Shown: positions 44,137 through 53,620, counted from the first letter of the stretch. The stretch is DNA of 64,000 bases from Pseudomonas sp. CFII64 (GCF_000416235.1 NZ_ATLO01000051.1:248001-312000), one strand, 5' to 3'. Translations and numbers: made by a program. The notes: generated by a model from the letters alone, not told the origin.

Positions 44137-44952
44137 ATGATGGGGCGTAGTTTGTGCAAATTCATCTCGATGCCAGCCATGCTGCTGATCCCCTGCATAG
44201 CCCTGAGTGAAAGTGCTTGTGATCACCTGACTGCAACCGGCAATGCCGAATATCCTCCCTACCTGTGGCGAGACCCACATAACCCTCAGCAACTCATAGG
44301 CGCAAACGCTGACTTGATCAAACACTTGGGCACGCTTTTAGGACTAAAAATCGAAGTCATATACGGCGGGCCATGGTCGCGAGCGCAGGAAGAGGTGAAA
44401 GCAGGTCGCATTGATATGCTGGCCGGATATTTTCTCACTGCAGATCGGGAGCGGACTTTGAACTTTGTGAGCCCACCGTTTCTTTTTACGTCCAATATGA
44501 TTTGGGTGAGGCAAAACGAAGACTTCCACTATCATCAATGGTCTGATTTGGCCGGACGCAGTGGTGGGACCTTGGTCAACAACAGCTTCGGTCAAGCGTT
44601 CGATGATTACGCTAAAGCAAACTTTTCGCTTGAGGCTGTGCCAACAGCCGGTCAGGCGTTCCAAAAGCTCGTACTCAAACGCAACGATTTTGTGATATTC
44701 GAGCAATTCCCTGGAATGGCGTTAGCTAAAAAGTTGGGGGTCGAGGCGGTCATAGAGGCTCTCGAGCCGCCGGTCAGTCGCGAGGGTCTTTATCTGGCGC
44801 TTTCAGCCAACTCTCGGTGCATTGATCAAACATTGCGAAAACAAATAAACGAACATATGCAGAAGATAGTTTCAAGTACGCTGCCTCAAGCGCTTGTAAC
44901 GTCGAATCTGGAGCTTTGGAACGCACAGCAACGCGAGGGGTTAAACCCGTAA
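44137..44952 (+). CDS. Periplasmic amino-acid-type binding protein (SBP_bac_3)
   Basis: Protein of 271 residues, start at the ATG at 44137 with GAGAGG upstream; a longer in-frame reading to 43954 has no signal. A signal peptide is followed by NAEYPPYLWRDPHNPQQLIG, ANADLIKHLGTLLGLKIEVI and RIDMLAGYFLTADRERTLNF, the family 3 binding fold. There are no permease or ATPase genes nearby, so it is more likely a sensor or orphan component. Codon use and base composition are somewhat less GC-rich than in neighbours. Confidence 0.85.
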   Translation: MMGRSLCKFISMPAMLLIPCIALSESACDHLTATGNAEYPPYLWRDPHNPQQLIGANADLIKHLGTLLGLKIEVIYGGPWSRAQEEVKAGRIDMLAGYFLTADRERTLNFVSPPFLFTSNMIWVRQNEDFHYHQWSDLAGRSGGTLVNNSFGQAFDDYAKANFSLEAVPTAGQAFQKLVLKRNDFVIFEQFPGMALAKKLGVEAVIEALEPPVSREGLYLALSANSRCIDQTLRKQINEHMQKIVSSTLPQALVTSNLELWNAQQREGLNP

Positions 44953-45015
44953 GTTGAGGCGGGTGCCAAAGGCCCGGAAGCGGAAACTGAAAATAGATGC
45001 ATCAGGCACAGTCGC

Positions 45016-45768
45016 TCACTTCGTGAGCTTTGACGGACGATCTTCATTCATTATTCGAACCACTGCCCCTGAGGCTTCGAGCTGCTCGAATGAGCGTCGG
45101 GCCTGGTCGACCATTTCGTCGGACGTGCCTCGACTGAACGCCATGTAGACCCTGGCGGGCTGCTCGTCGATCGAATAGATTTCCTCCAGCGAGTCAAAAT
45201 CTACCTGCGCGGCTTCACTGACCAGACGTGCTGAGGGCTCTGACATAGGGACCAGCTGGACTTGCTGATTGAGCAATTTTTGAAAGTTATCGCGATTATC
45301 GTTTGATATAACCAGGCGAGTGAACCCTTGCAGCTCCAGGAAAGTCTGCTTGGTATCGTTACGCACCACGCCGACACTGTAGCGTTTGGCATCTTCAAGG
45401 CTGTTCAGCGTGATACCGGTGCGCCCACGTAATTTGTAAAACTTGATCGAAACCCGGTGGATCTCGCCCACCCACTTGAACAACTCTTCGCGGATTGCGG
45501 TACGCGTCAAGGGGTAGATCAGGACGTTAGGCTCATGCAAAGCCTTTTCATAGGCCCGCGCCCATGGGTATAGCGAGAGGCTATAGTCAGTCAGCGCAGC
45601 GCCTCGTAAGGTCTCCTCGACAATGCGAGTACCCGGACCGACGATCTTGCCGTCACGAGGGTACGCGTACATAGAATCCTCGGTCACCACTTCAATCCCC
45701 TCGGCGTGGGATTGCAGGCCGACTAGCGCCAGGAACAAGCATGAGCAGAACGTCATACGAAAATGCAT
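45016..45768 (-). CDS. Periplasmic SBP_bac_3-like protein after the diguanylate cyclase
   Basis: Protein of 250 residues with signal peptide (ending LQSHA). It keeps the pattern YPWARAYEKALHEPNVLIYP, LTRTAIREELFKWVGEIHRV and ALNSLED-like spacing seen in its paralogue at 47134-47904. It lies 23 bp downstream of the GGDEF gene. Probably a ligand sensor working with the cyclase. Confidence 0.82.
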   Translation of the reverse strand: MHFRMTFCSCLFLALVGLQSHAEGIEVVTEDSMYAYPRDGKIVGPGTRIVEETLRGAALTDYSLSLYPWARAYEKALHEPNVLIYPLTRTAIREELFKWVGEIHRVSIKFYKLRGRTGITLNSLEDAKRYSVGVVRNDTKQTFLELQGFTRLVISNDNRDNFQKLLNQQVQLVPMSEPSARLVSEAAQVDFDSLEEIYSIDEQPARVYMAFSRGTSDEMVDQARRSFEQLEASGAVVRIMNEDRPSKLTK

Positions 45769-45791
45769 ACAGACCTCATGGCCACACTGGT

Positions 45792-47132
45792 TTATAAGGC
45801 GACGCGATTGCGCCCTTGAGATTTGGCCCGGTACAGCGCCTGATCGGCGCGTTGCAGCAATTGGTCGAAATGGTCCATGGTCTGGGGTTCGACCTCGGCG
45901 ACTCCGATACTCAAGGTCACAAAGGGAGACACCGCCGACGCACTATGTGGCAATTCTCGCGCAGCCAGGCTGGTGCGCAGTAGTTGGGCAGCCTTGTAGG
46001 CCTGTTTTGCATCGATGTTAGGCAGGACCACTACGAATTCCTCGCCGCCTACCCGGGCAGCCAGTTCGCCAGAGCGTCCGAAGACACTCCTCAGGGTTTC
46101 AGCAACCTGTTTCAGGCACTCGTCACCCAGCATGTGGCCGTAAGTGTCGTTGTAAAGTTTGAAGAAATCGACGTCGCACATGAGCACCGCCAGCGGTGTT
46201 TTGTGACGCATGGCGCGGCGAAACTCCACTTCCTTCAGTTCATCGAAATAGCGACGGTTGGCCAATCCTGTCAGCGGATCGTGACGGGACAGGGCTTCGA
46301 GAGACTGATTGGCGGCCTTCAATTGCGCGGTACGCGCTTCAACCAGTTCGGCCAAATGATCGCGGCTGGCGGCAATGGCCAATTCATCCGAATGCTGGCG
46401 TTCCAGGTGGGCGTGAAGATTGTCCTGAAGCTCATTCACTTGGGATTCGAGCAAGCCCAGTTCGTCCTGACGCCGCACTGAGCGCTGCAGCTTGAGGTGA
46501 TTCCCGAGCGTTTGGGGCGCGAGCCCACCCAGATGCCGCGCGATGTGTACGACGTGCACGGTCACCAATCGATTAAACATGGTCATGATCAACCCAGCCA
46601 GCAACAACGACTGGATCACTTGCGTAATAACGATGCTCCGCGCTTCGCCCCAAAGACGTGCCCAAAGCAAATCAGCATCGCCTTCGATAGTCAGCTCGCC
46701 GACAACTTCGTGTGCTCCCGCATAGGGCTGGGCAACGAGCTGGCGGTGCAGCATCGGCGCGGTGTCCGACGTGGCGTCGGTATAGCGACTGAGTTCAATG
46801 ACTTCAGGCGATTGACCGGGGCGCAGGATGCTCAGCACCACGCGCCCGACCGGCGCGGCGCTGGCGACGCTGGCGAGTTGCTTGTTCAGCGATTCGCGGT
46901 CCATTTCCCAGATGGCATGGGACAAGGTGTTCTGGAACACCTGATCAATCAGGATGAGTTCCGAATTCATCTCCTTCAGATTACTGTTCCAGGCCATCCA
47001 GGTGCGCAAAGAGACCATCGCCAAGGTAAAGATCAGACAAAATAAAAGCGTCGCCAGTACCAGGCGACGTCCTAACGAGCTGAACCTGTTGCCCTGAGAT
47101 TGTTGAACCGGACTCTCGAGATCGCCCTCCAT
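45792..47132 (-). CDS. Membrane diguanylate cyclase with periplasmic sensor
   Basis: Protein of 446 residues making c-di-GMP. A first helix (about 20-42, LVLATLLFCLIFTLAMVSLR) and a second (about 175-195) bracket a periplasmic region of about 130 residues. A linker with a coiled-coil run (LGLLESQVNELQDNLHAHLE) leads to the GGDEF domain (DPLTGLANRRYFDE onward) with an intact GGEEF at 362-366. No RxxD inhibitory site is seen just before it, so product inhibition may be absent. It sits between two binding-protein genes in one operon (1 bp and 23 bp gaps). Confidence 0.9.
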   Translation of the reverse strand: MEGDLESPVQQSQGNRFSSLGRRLVLATLLFCLIFTLAMVSLRTWMAWNSNLKEMNSELILIDQVFQNTLSHAIWEMDRESLNKQLASVASAAPVGRVVLSILRPGQSPEVIELSRYTDATSDTAPMLHRQLVAQPYAGAHEVVGELTIEGDADLLWARLWGEARSIVITQVIQSLLLAGLIMTMFNRLVTVHVVHIARHLGGLAPQTLGNHLKLQRSVRRQDELGLLESQVNELQDNLHAHLERQHSDELAIAASRDHLAELVEARTAQLKAANQSLEALSRHDPLTGLANRRYFDELKEVEFRRAMRHKTPLAVLMCDVDFFKLYNDTYGHMLGDECLKQVAETLRSVFGRSGELAARVGGEEFVVVLPNIDAKQAYKAAQLLRTSLAARELPHSASAVSPFVTLSIGVAEVEPQTMDHFDQLLQRADQALYRAKSQGRNRVAL

Positions 47133-47133
47133 G

Positions 47134-47904
47134 TCATAACCACTTGCGCATGATGGCGTCGTAAACGCCGTTGCGACGGATGGTCTCCAGGCCTGAACGA
47201 AATTTTTCTACCGTCTGGGCTGGCGTACCCCGGCTGAACGCCATGCTCAAGCCTTCCTGACTGGAGAGCGCAGGAAGTGGCAGGGAACGGATCAGCACCT
47301 TTTCCGGGTCTTCACCATTCTGGCGGGTCAGGTACAGCGCGTTGAGCTCGTTGGAGATCCAGAGTTCGACGTGATCGACCTTGAGCTTGCGGTAATTGTG
47401 TTCGTACCGGGTACTCGACTGCAGCTCCTCACCGATACGAAAACCTTTTGCAATCAGATATTGCTCGCCCACATCCTGATTGACCGTGGCGATTTGATGA
47501 CCACGAGCATCGTCCAGCGAGTTGAGTTTTATGGGCCGCTCAGCCAATGAATATATGTACCACTGGGTTGGCGCGATCGCCCCTACCCACTGAAAAAGCT
47601 CTTCGCGCGCAGGCGTGCGGGCAATTGAATAAATCAAGACATTGCTTTCATTGAGCGCCAGCTCGTACGCCCGCGCCCAGGGCATAGGTTGGATCGACGC
47701 TTGAATGCCAATCTCCTTGAGTACGGCCTGAACCACTTCGGTGCTCATGCCAGTCACCTGGCCATCCTGCGTCATGTTGTAGGGTGGCAACTCTTCCGTG
47801 ACGATCCGCAAAGCGGGCTCTGCGCAGGCGCTCGGCGAAAATTCGCTGGCAACCAGAAGCATGAGGGCGCTAAACATCAGCAGGCGGTTGAGCGGCGAAG
47901 CCAT
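47134..47904 (-). CDS. Periplasmic SBP_bac_3-like protein before the diguanylate cyclase
   Basis: Protein of 256 residues with a signal peptide (ending PSACA). RIVTEELPPYNMTQDGQVTG, MPWARAYELALNESNVLIYS and ARTPAREELFQWVGAIAPTQ show the family 3 fold. Its stop is one base before the cyclase start, so the two are co-translated. It may feed a ligand signal to the periplasmic region of the cyclase. Confidence 0.85.
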   Translation of the reverse strand: MASPLNRLLMFSALMLLVASEFSPSACAEPALRIVTEELPPYNMTQDGQVTGMSTEVVQAVLKEIGIQASIQPMPWARAYELALNESNVLIYSIARTPAREELFQWVGAIAPTQWYIYSLAERPIKLNSLDDARGHQIATVNQDVGEQYLIAKGFRIGEELQSSTRYEHNYRKLKVDHVELWISNELNALYLTRQNGEDPEKVLIRSLPLPALSSQEGLSMAFSRGTPAQTVEKFRSGLETIRRNGVYDAIMRKWL

Positions 47905-48083
47905 AGACGTTTACCCTGGTTTACTCAAAGAGGCGGACGAGGCCTGGAGCCGTCGACTTACTATCTATCGGCTGGGCTGGCGCGCGCTTGAGTTCAGCGA
48001 GGAAACCGCAATTGCATGGGTCTGGTTGGCAAGCGAGAAGCGGAGCTTTACTTGCTACATGCAAGCGATGCTAAGATCCGGCC

Positions 48084-48536
48084 ATGAAAACGACATCAAA
48101 GATAGACGTTCGGTCCCATTGCGCAGTGAATTACGGCGTGGAAATCTTCGGCGACCGGTGGTCGCTGTTGATCATTCGCGACATCGTTTTTGTCGGTAAG
48201 AAGACATATGGCGAGTTCCGGAAGTCGGAAGAGGGCATAGCGACCAATGTCCTCGCGTCGCGCCTGGTCTTCCTTGAGGCGCAAGGGATTCTCTTGCGGA
48301 CACCCAGCCCCGACGACGGACGCAAGGACTTCTACACCCTGACCGAGAAGGGGCTGGACCTCATTCCCGTCATGCTCAACATCATCCTCTGGAGTGCGAA
48401 GCACGATTCGGAGTCATATGTGCTGCGCCGCAAGGAGTTCGTCGCGCGATTGAGTCAAAACCCCATGCAGGTCGGCGAAGAGGTGAAGGCGCTGGTGCGC
48501 AACGGCGGCTGTATCTTTCCCGAGAGCAGCGAGTGA
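48084..48536 (+). CDS. HxlR-family transcriptional regulator
   Basis: Winged-helix regulator of 150 residues with the strong family signature CAVNYGVEIFGDRWSLLIIR, GEFRKSEEGIATNVLASRLV and DDGRKDFYTLTEKGLDLIPV. There is no obvious partner gene: it stands alone between the binding-protein cluster and the envelope operon. Confidence 0.92.
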   Translation: MKTTSKIDVRSHCAVNYGVEIFGDRWSLLIIRDIVFVGKKTYGEFRKSEEGIATNVLASRLVFLEAQGILLRTPSPDDGRKDFYTLTEKGLDLIPVMLNIILWSAKHDSESYVLRRKEFVARLSQNPMQVGEEVKALVRNGGCIFPESSE

Positions 48537-48595
48537 GCGGGACCGTCAGCGCGCGAACGAATGCACAGATGCCGTAAATATTTGCATTTGGCTCC

Positions 48596-50125
48596 TCAAC
48601 GTCCGTTAGGACTCCAGACGAAGCGGTAGACGGAAGCAGGGCTGGCCGGTCGGCATTGGCCGTTGTCGGCGCTAGCGCCCACGATGAACCAGTCGGCCCG
48701 GGACGTCCGGCCCAGCGGGACCGCCTTGTCCAGGATGAAGCATCTCGCCAGTTGCGCGCCAGGCACCAGTGCATAGGCGCTTGGGTGCGCTTGCAACCAG
48801 CCAGCTGCCTGTTCAATCGACACAGTGTGAGCGAAACCGAAATGCACCAGAGGCTGGCGTGCATAAAGCCAGTGACCTTCGCGCCAGTTGACCAGCACCA
48901 GGTCAGCACCTTGGGTCAGTTCGGCGGCTTGCTCCATCAGGCGCTGATGGGGATTGTCGCCCTCCATGAGCGGTTCAATGAACCCGCGGGCAAACCAGAG
49001 GCTGAACCAGGCCACCGTCGCGCCCAGGAAAACGCGCCGGGCCCAGGCGCGGTCGGCGAACCAGCGCCGCAATAGCCAGGGCACCAACGGCGCCGCGACC
49101 AGCACCAGGCCGGGCAAAGCCGGGTAGATGTAAATCTTGCGCTTGCCGCTGGAGAGACTGAAGAACAGCAGCACCAGCAACACCCAGCCAAGCAGCACCA
49201 GCACCCGGCCGTCGCGCTTGGCCAGCTGTCGACGCCAGGCCGGGACCAGCCATGGCAGCGCCAGCACCAGCGGTAACCAATATTGGGGGATGACCTTGAC
49301 GACGAAGTACCAGAATGGCTCGCGGTGGTCCCAGGCGCTGGCATAGCGATTGGCGGTCTGATGCAGGAGTATCTCGCGAAGATAGGCAAAACCTTCCGGC
49401 CCGCCGTCGCGCATGACCGAGATGACCATCGGCGCCAGCCAGAGGCAGCAGGCCAGCAGCACCACCAGCAGGCCAAGCGCCCAGCGAGCAGCCTGTCCGG
49501 GCATTGCCACCACGCCATGCCAACCCTTGCGCACGGCATATGCGTAGGGAATCAGCATCAGCGCCGGCACGAAGCCCACGCCCTTGCTGATGATGCCCAG
49601 GCCCATGGCCGCGCAACCCAGGTAGAACCAGTGCCAGGCCGGGCCCAGCAACAAGTGGCGGACCAGTCCATAGAAACCCAACGCGATCCACAGGCACAGG
49701 AAACTGTCGATCTGGCCGGTGCGCAAGATGCTGTAGGTCTGATAGGTGGCCAGGAACAGCAGGGCCGCCGCGCGTCCGGTGCGTCTGTTCCACAGACGGC
49801 TGCCCAGGTCGTAGAGCACTGCGGTGGCAGTGGCCGCCGACAGCAAACCCGGCAGATACAGAGCGATTTGCGGGCGGCCGGTCAGCCAGGTAAAGAACGC
49901 GACCGTCCACATGAACAGTGGCGGTTTGTCGGCGTAAATCTCTGCCGCCCGGTGGGGCACGAACCAGGAACCGGTCTGCAACATTTCCAGCGCGACGCCC
50001 AGAAAGCGCTCCTCATCGACATTCTGTGCCTGGCGCAGACCTAATCCGGCACCGATTAACAGCACAGCAAACGCGACCAGCAGCCATCCTTCGAGGCGAC
50101 GGGAAAGGGTAGGTCGCACCGTCAT
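48596..50125 (-). CDS. ArnT/PMT-family lipid-linked sugar transferase
   Basis: Integral membrane glycosyltransferase of 509 residues (GT83-like). The N-terminus has NVDEERFLGVALEMLQTGSW with the acidic DE pair, and HRAAEIYADKPPLFMWTVAF, the ArnT-type periplasmic-loop motif. About 12 helices follow, with SSGKRKIYIYPALPG in the middle. Such enzymes move a sugar from undecaprenyl phosphate to lipid A. Start at 50125 overlaps the LAB_N gene by 4 bp. Last gene of the five-gene envelope operon; the donor here would be a uronic acid, not Ara4N, because no arn synthesis genes are present. Confidence 0.88.
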   Translation of the reverse strand: MTVRPTLSRRLEGWLLVAFAVLLIGAGLGLRQAQNVDEERFLGVALEMLQTGSWFVPHRAAEIYADKPPLFMWTVAFFTWLTGRPQIALYLPGLLSAATATAVLYDLGSRLWNRRTGRAAALLFLATYQTYSILRTGQIDSFLCLWIALGFYGLVRHLLLGPAWHWFYLGCAAMGLGIISKGVGFVPALMLIPYAYAVRKGWHGVVAMPGQAARWALGLLVVLLACCLWLAPMVISVMRDGGPEGFAYLREILLHQTANRYASAWDHREPFWYFVVKVIPQYWLPLVLALPWLVPAWRRQLAKRDGRVLVLLGWVLLVLLFFSLSSGKRKIYIYPALPGLVLVAAPLVPWLLRRWFADRAWARRVFLGATVAWFSLWFARGFIEPLMEGDNPHQRLMEQAAELTQGADLVLVNWREGHWLYARQPLVHFGFAHTVSIEQAAGWLQAHPSAYALVPGAQLARCFILDKAVPLGRTSRADWFIVGASADNGQCRPASPASVYRFVWSPNGR

Positions 50126-50406
50126 GGCTCCTTGACTGACTTGGCTTGCTGGTTGATCAGCTGCAAATTGCGCAGGTACACCACCAGTCCGAAGGATTGG
50201 CCAGCGATGAACACCGGGTCCTGTCGATAGATGGCGTAAACCAGTAAAAGAGAGCTGCCCAGCATGCTCAGATACCAGAAGCCCACCGGGATGACGCTGC
50301 GCTTCTTGAATTCGCTGTACAGCCATTGCAGGACGAAGCGGCCGGTGAATACTGCCTGGCCGACAAAACCGAGGATCAGCCAGAGCGTTGCGCTATCGAG
50401 TCTCAT
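50122..50406 (-). CDS. LAB_N-domain small membrane protein
   Basis: Protein of 94 residues with three helices. The family pattern FTGRFVLQWLYSEFKKRSVI, then PVGFWYLSMLGSSLLLVYAI and GQSFGLVVYLRNLQLI is that of the LpxB N-terminal-like domain. These small proteins are found beside GT2/ArnT-type genes and resemble multidrug-transporter-like flippase subunits, so it could help move the lipid-linked sugar across the membrane. Overlaps both neighbours by 4 bp. Confidence 0.88.
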   Translation of the reverse strand: MRLDSATLWLILGFVGQAVFTGRFVLQWLYSEFKKRSVIPVGFWYLSMLGSSLLLVYAIYRQDPVFIAGQSFGLVVYLRNLQLINQQAKSVKEP

Positions 50407-51146
50407 GGGTTCAGTTCCTGAGGCAGACTGTTCAAGCGGGTGCGGCGGATCAGCCACCAGACGCCAAACAGGTCGAGAATGCCGACCAGCGCCCGGTCCA
50501 GATTGCCGTAATTGGACACACCGGCCTGGCGATGACGATGATTGACCGGATGGATCAACATGCGGCCGTTGTGGCGCTGGATCAGTGCCGGAATAAACCG
50601 GTGCATATGATCGAAATACGGCAGGCGCAGGAAAGCTTCACGCTCTATCAATTTGAGACCACAACCGGTATCCGGCGTGGAATCCTTGAGCAGTCGGCTG
50701 CGCAGACCATTGGCGAAGCGCGAGGCCCAACGCTTGCTGGCCGTGTCGCGACGGTTCACCCGGTGCCCGGCCACAAGCTGGATGGCATCGGCGCGTCCTG
50801 CGCGAGCGCGTACCAGTTGCACCATGCCGGGAATGTCAGCGGGATCGTTTTGGCCATCGCCGTCGAGGGTTGCCAGCCAAGTGCCCCGGGCAACTTGAGC
50901 CGCGCTGTAGATCGAGGTGCTTTGCCCCAGCGAGCGCTCGTTGCGCAGGACCCGCAGTTCCGGAAATCCGCCGTCCAGCAACCCACGCAGCACTCGCAAG
51001 GTGTCGTCGGTACTGCCGTCGTCGATCACCAGCACTTCATAGTGTTCCCCGGACAACGCGCTGCGAACCTCCGCCAGCAAGGTCGGCAGGTTGTCGGCTT
51101 CGTTCTTGGCGGGAATCACTACGGAAAGAAAAATCGGCACAGTCAT
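50403..51146 (-). CDS. GT2 polyprenyl-phosphate glycosyltransferase
   Basis: Cytoplasmic-side GT2 enzyme of 247 residues. SVVIPAKNEADNLPTLLAEV, VLVIDDGSTDDTLRVLRGLL and TLDGDGQNDPADIPGMVQLV are the classical DPM1/ArnC-type nucleotide-sugar and metal motifs. No C-terminal membrane helices are seen, unlike ArnC. It should load a sugar from a UDP donor onto undecaprenyl phosphate, with the UDP-uronate coming from the two upstream genes. Start at 51146; overlaps neighbours by 4 bp. Confidence 0.9.
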   Translation of the reverse strand: MTVPIFLSVVIPAKNEADNLPTLLAEVRSALSGEHYEVLVIDDGSTDDTLRVLRGLLDGGFPELRVLRNERSLGQSTSIYSAAQVARGTWLATLDGDGQNDPADIPGMVQLVRARAGRADAIQLVAGHRVNRRDTASKRWASRFANGLRSRLLKDSTPDTGCGLKLIEREAFLRLPYFDHMHRFIPALIQRHNGRMLIHPVNHRHRQAGVSNYGNLDRALVGILDLFGVWWLIRRTRLNSLPQELNP

Positions 51147-52153
51147 GGGTGTCCCTGTTGTGAAAATGGCAGACGGACCTGGATTTGATAATGCTCGCAG
51201 TACCAGGCGACGAAAGCGCAGACGCCGGCGTCGAGCGACACCTGCGGTTGAAAGTCGATCCATCGCGCCAGCGCGGAGACGTCGGCCCAGGTTTTCAGCG
51301 CATCGCCAGCCTGCATCGGCACGTTGCGGCGGTCTGCGCGCAAACCCAGCGCGGCTTCCAGGCAATCGACGAACTCCAGCAACGTGACCGGCTGCCCCCG
51401 GCCAATGTTGAAGAGTTGATGGGGCGGCGTGCTGTCGACAGCGACGGGAGGGCGCAGACGCAGGCGCAGAATGCTTTCGACAATGTCATCTATGTAGGTG
51501 AAGTCCCGCGCCATCTGCCCATGGTTGTAGAGTTCGATGGGCTCCCCGGCGAGCATCGCCCGGGTAAATTTGAACAGGGCCATGTCCGGACGACCCCAAG
51601 GGCCGTACACCGTGAAAAAGCGCAGGCCGCTGGCTGCCTGACCGTACAGGTGGGAATAGCTGTACGCGGTCAGTTCGTTGCAACGTTTACTGGCGGCATA
51701 CAGTGACAGTGGCCGGTCCACGGCATCCTCGATCTGAAACGGCATGCGCTCGTTGGCGCCGTAGACCGAGCTGCTGGAGGCGTAGATCAGATGCGCCGGT
51801 CGATGGTGCCGACAGGCTTCAAGCACATTGATGAAGCCGACCAGATTCGACTGCACGTAAGCGCCAGGATCCTCCAGCGAATAACGCACACCCGCCTGGG
51901 CCGCCAGGTGAATAACCTGTTTGAAACCGTGCCGCTCGAACAGGGTAGACAGACCGGCAAGGTCGGTGATGTCCAGACGCTGAAAAGTAAAACCCGGCAG
52001 GCACTGAAGCCTGGCCAGACGGGCTTGCTTGAGCTCAACGCTGTAGTAGGCGTTGAGGTTGTCGATGCCGACCACTTCAACGCCTTGCTCGCACAGCCGC
52101 CTGGCGACGTGGAATCCGATAAAACCGGCGGCGCCGGTCACCAGCACCGTCAC
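51143..52153 (-). CDS. UDP-glucuronate 4-epimerase-like NAD-dependent epimerase
   Basis: SDR-type epimerase of 336 residues. GAAGFIGFHVARRLCEQG binds NAD; SSSSVYG and YAASK give the catalytic Ser/Tyr/Lys triad; GPWGRPDMALFKFTRAMLAG and RDFTYIDDIVESILRL are diagnostic of UDP-glucuronate 4-epimerases rather than GalE. It should turn UDP-GlcA made by Ugd into UDP-GalA. Overlaps ugd and the GT2 gene by 4 bp each. Confidence 0.88.
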   Translation of the reverse strand: MTVLVTGAAGFIGFHVARRLCEQGVEVVGIDNLNAYYSVELKQARLARLQCLPGFTFQRLDITDLAGLSTLFERHGFKQVIHLAAQAGVRYSLEDPGAYVQSNLVGFINVLEACRHHRPAHLIYASSSSVYGANERMPFQIEDAVDRPLSLYAASKRCNELTAYSYSHLYGQAASGLRFFTVYGPWGRPDMALFKFTRAMLAGEPIELYNHGQMARDFTYIDDIVESILRLRLRPPVAVDSTPPHQLFNIGRGQPVTLLEFVDCLEAALGLRADRRNVPMQAGDALKTWADVSALARWIDFQPQVSLDAGVCAFVAWYCEHYQIQVRLPFSQQGHP

Positions 52154-53478
52154 GGCTGGGCCGCCTGCCCGCGACCAATGCCGTAGTAAGTCAGTCCGGC
52201 GTCACGCACCTGCATCGGATCGAAAAGGTTACGTCCGTCGAATACCACCCGGTCACGCAGCTGTTGACCGAGCCGATCCAGATCCAGCACCCGGTAATCC
52301 TGCCATTCGGTAATCACCACCAGCGCATCCGCGCCCTCCAGCGCGTCTTCCTTGCAATGCGCCAGGCTCAGATCGGTGCGCGAGCCATATTGTCGCTGGA
52401 TCGCCTGCATGGCTTGAGGGTCATGGGCCTGGACCTGCGCGTCGGCGGCCCACAGCGCTTCGAGCAAGGCAAGGCTGGAGGCCTCGCGGATGTCGTCGGT
52501 ATTTGGCTTGAAGGCGAGCCCCCAGACCGCGAAGACCTTGCCCTTTAGTGAACCTTGATAATGCGCGTGGATTTTCTCAAATAGACGGTGTTTCTGGCGG
52601 CGGTTGACCTTCTCTACCGCGCCGAGCAGAGACGCTTCCATGCCGTGCTCTTCGGCGGTCCTGAGCAGCGCGTGCAGATCCTTGGGAAAGCACGAGCCGC
52701 CGAAGCCGCATCCAGGGTAAATAAAGTCATAACCAATGCGCGGGTCGGCGCCAATGCCCAGCCGCACCTGTTCGATATCGGCGTCCAGACGTTCGGCCAG
52801 GTTGGCCATCTCATTGATGAAGGAGATCTTCGTCGCCAGCAGGCAGTTGGCGGCGTACTTGGTCAGCTCCGCGCTTCGGGCATCCATGACCACGAACTTC
52901 TCGCGGTTACGGCTGAATGGCTGGTAAAGCTCGCGCAAACGCTCCAGTGCCACCGGGCTCGCCCCGCCGACGATAATGCGGTCCGGGCGCAGGCAGTCGT
53001 TGACGGCAGAACCTTCCTTGAGGAATTCCGGGTTACTGATCACTTCGAAGCCTGCATCGCGTCGCAGGCTGACAGCGATCTCGCGGCGCATGCGGTCAAC
53101 GGTACCCACCGGCGACGTGGACTTGTTGACGATGATCCGCGCACCTTCGGCGTACCTGAGCAGCGAACGCAGCACGGTGAGCACCTGACTCAGGTCAGCG
53201 TGACCGTCGGCTTGCAGGGGCGTGCCCACCGCGATGAATACCAGCTCGGCAAAGCAACTGCCTTCGGCCTCGTCCGTGGTGAAATGCAGTCGTTTGCTGT
53301 CCAGTCCGTTACGCAGCAGTTGCGCCAGGCCAGGCTCGAAAATCGGACAGATGCCTTGGCGCAGGGCGTCAATTCGCTCCCGATCGACATCCACGCAGCA
53401 CACCGTGTGACCCACTTCGGCCAGGCAGGCCGCTTGGGTGAGGCCTACATAGCCCGTTCCGAACACTGTCACTTTCAT
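52150..53478 (-). CDS. ugd: UDP-glucose 6-dehydrogenase
   Basis: Oxidises UDP-glucose to UDP-glucuronate with NAD+; 442 residues. Motifs: FGTGYVGLTQAACLAEVGH at the N-terminus, SPVGTVD, NPEFLKEGSAVND, the Lys in ELTKYAANCLLATKISFINE, and the catalytic Cys in GCGFGGSCFPKD. First gene of the envelope operon. Upstream is a 206-bp gap shared with the Sia-type operon, containing a PmrA-box-like direct repeat. Confidence 0.96.
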   Translation of the reverse strand: MKVTVFGTGYVGLTQAACLAEVGHTVCCVDVDRERIDALRQGICPIFEPGLAQLLRNGLDSKRLHFTTDEAEGSCFAELVFIAVGTPLQADGHADLSQVLTVLRSLLRYAEGARIIVNKSTSPVGTVDRMRREIAVSLRRDAGFEVISNPEFLKEGSAVNDCLRPDRIIVGGASPVALERLRELYQPFSRNREKFVVMDARSAELTKYAANCLLATKISFINEMANLAERLDADIEQVRLGIGADPRIGYDFIYPGCGFGGSCFPKDLHALLRTAEEHGMEASLLGAVEKVNRRQKHRLFEKIHAHYQGSLKGKVFAVWGLAFKPNTDDIREASSLALLEALWAADAQVQAHDPQAMQAIQRQYGSRTDLSLAHCKEDALEGADALVVITEWQDYRVLDLDRLGQQLRDRVVFDGRNLFDPMQVRDAGLTYYGIGRGQAAQP

Positions 53479-53620
53479 CTGTCCTCTTTCCTCTGATCCA
53501 CAAAACGTCGCTTTTCTTTGGCGTGCCTGGCGGGTGTCTGACCGAGCGCTGCCAAATGAATGTCACAACGGTGTGAAGGAACGATGACGCCTTGAGCGGC
53601 CAGCAGAATGAAATTCGCGC

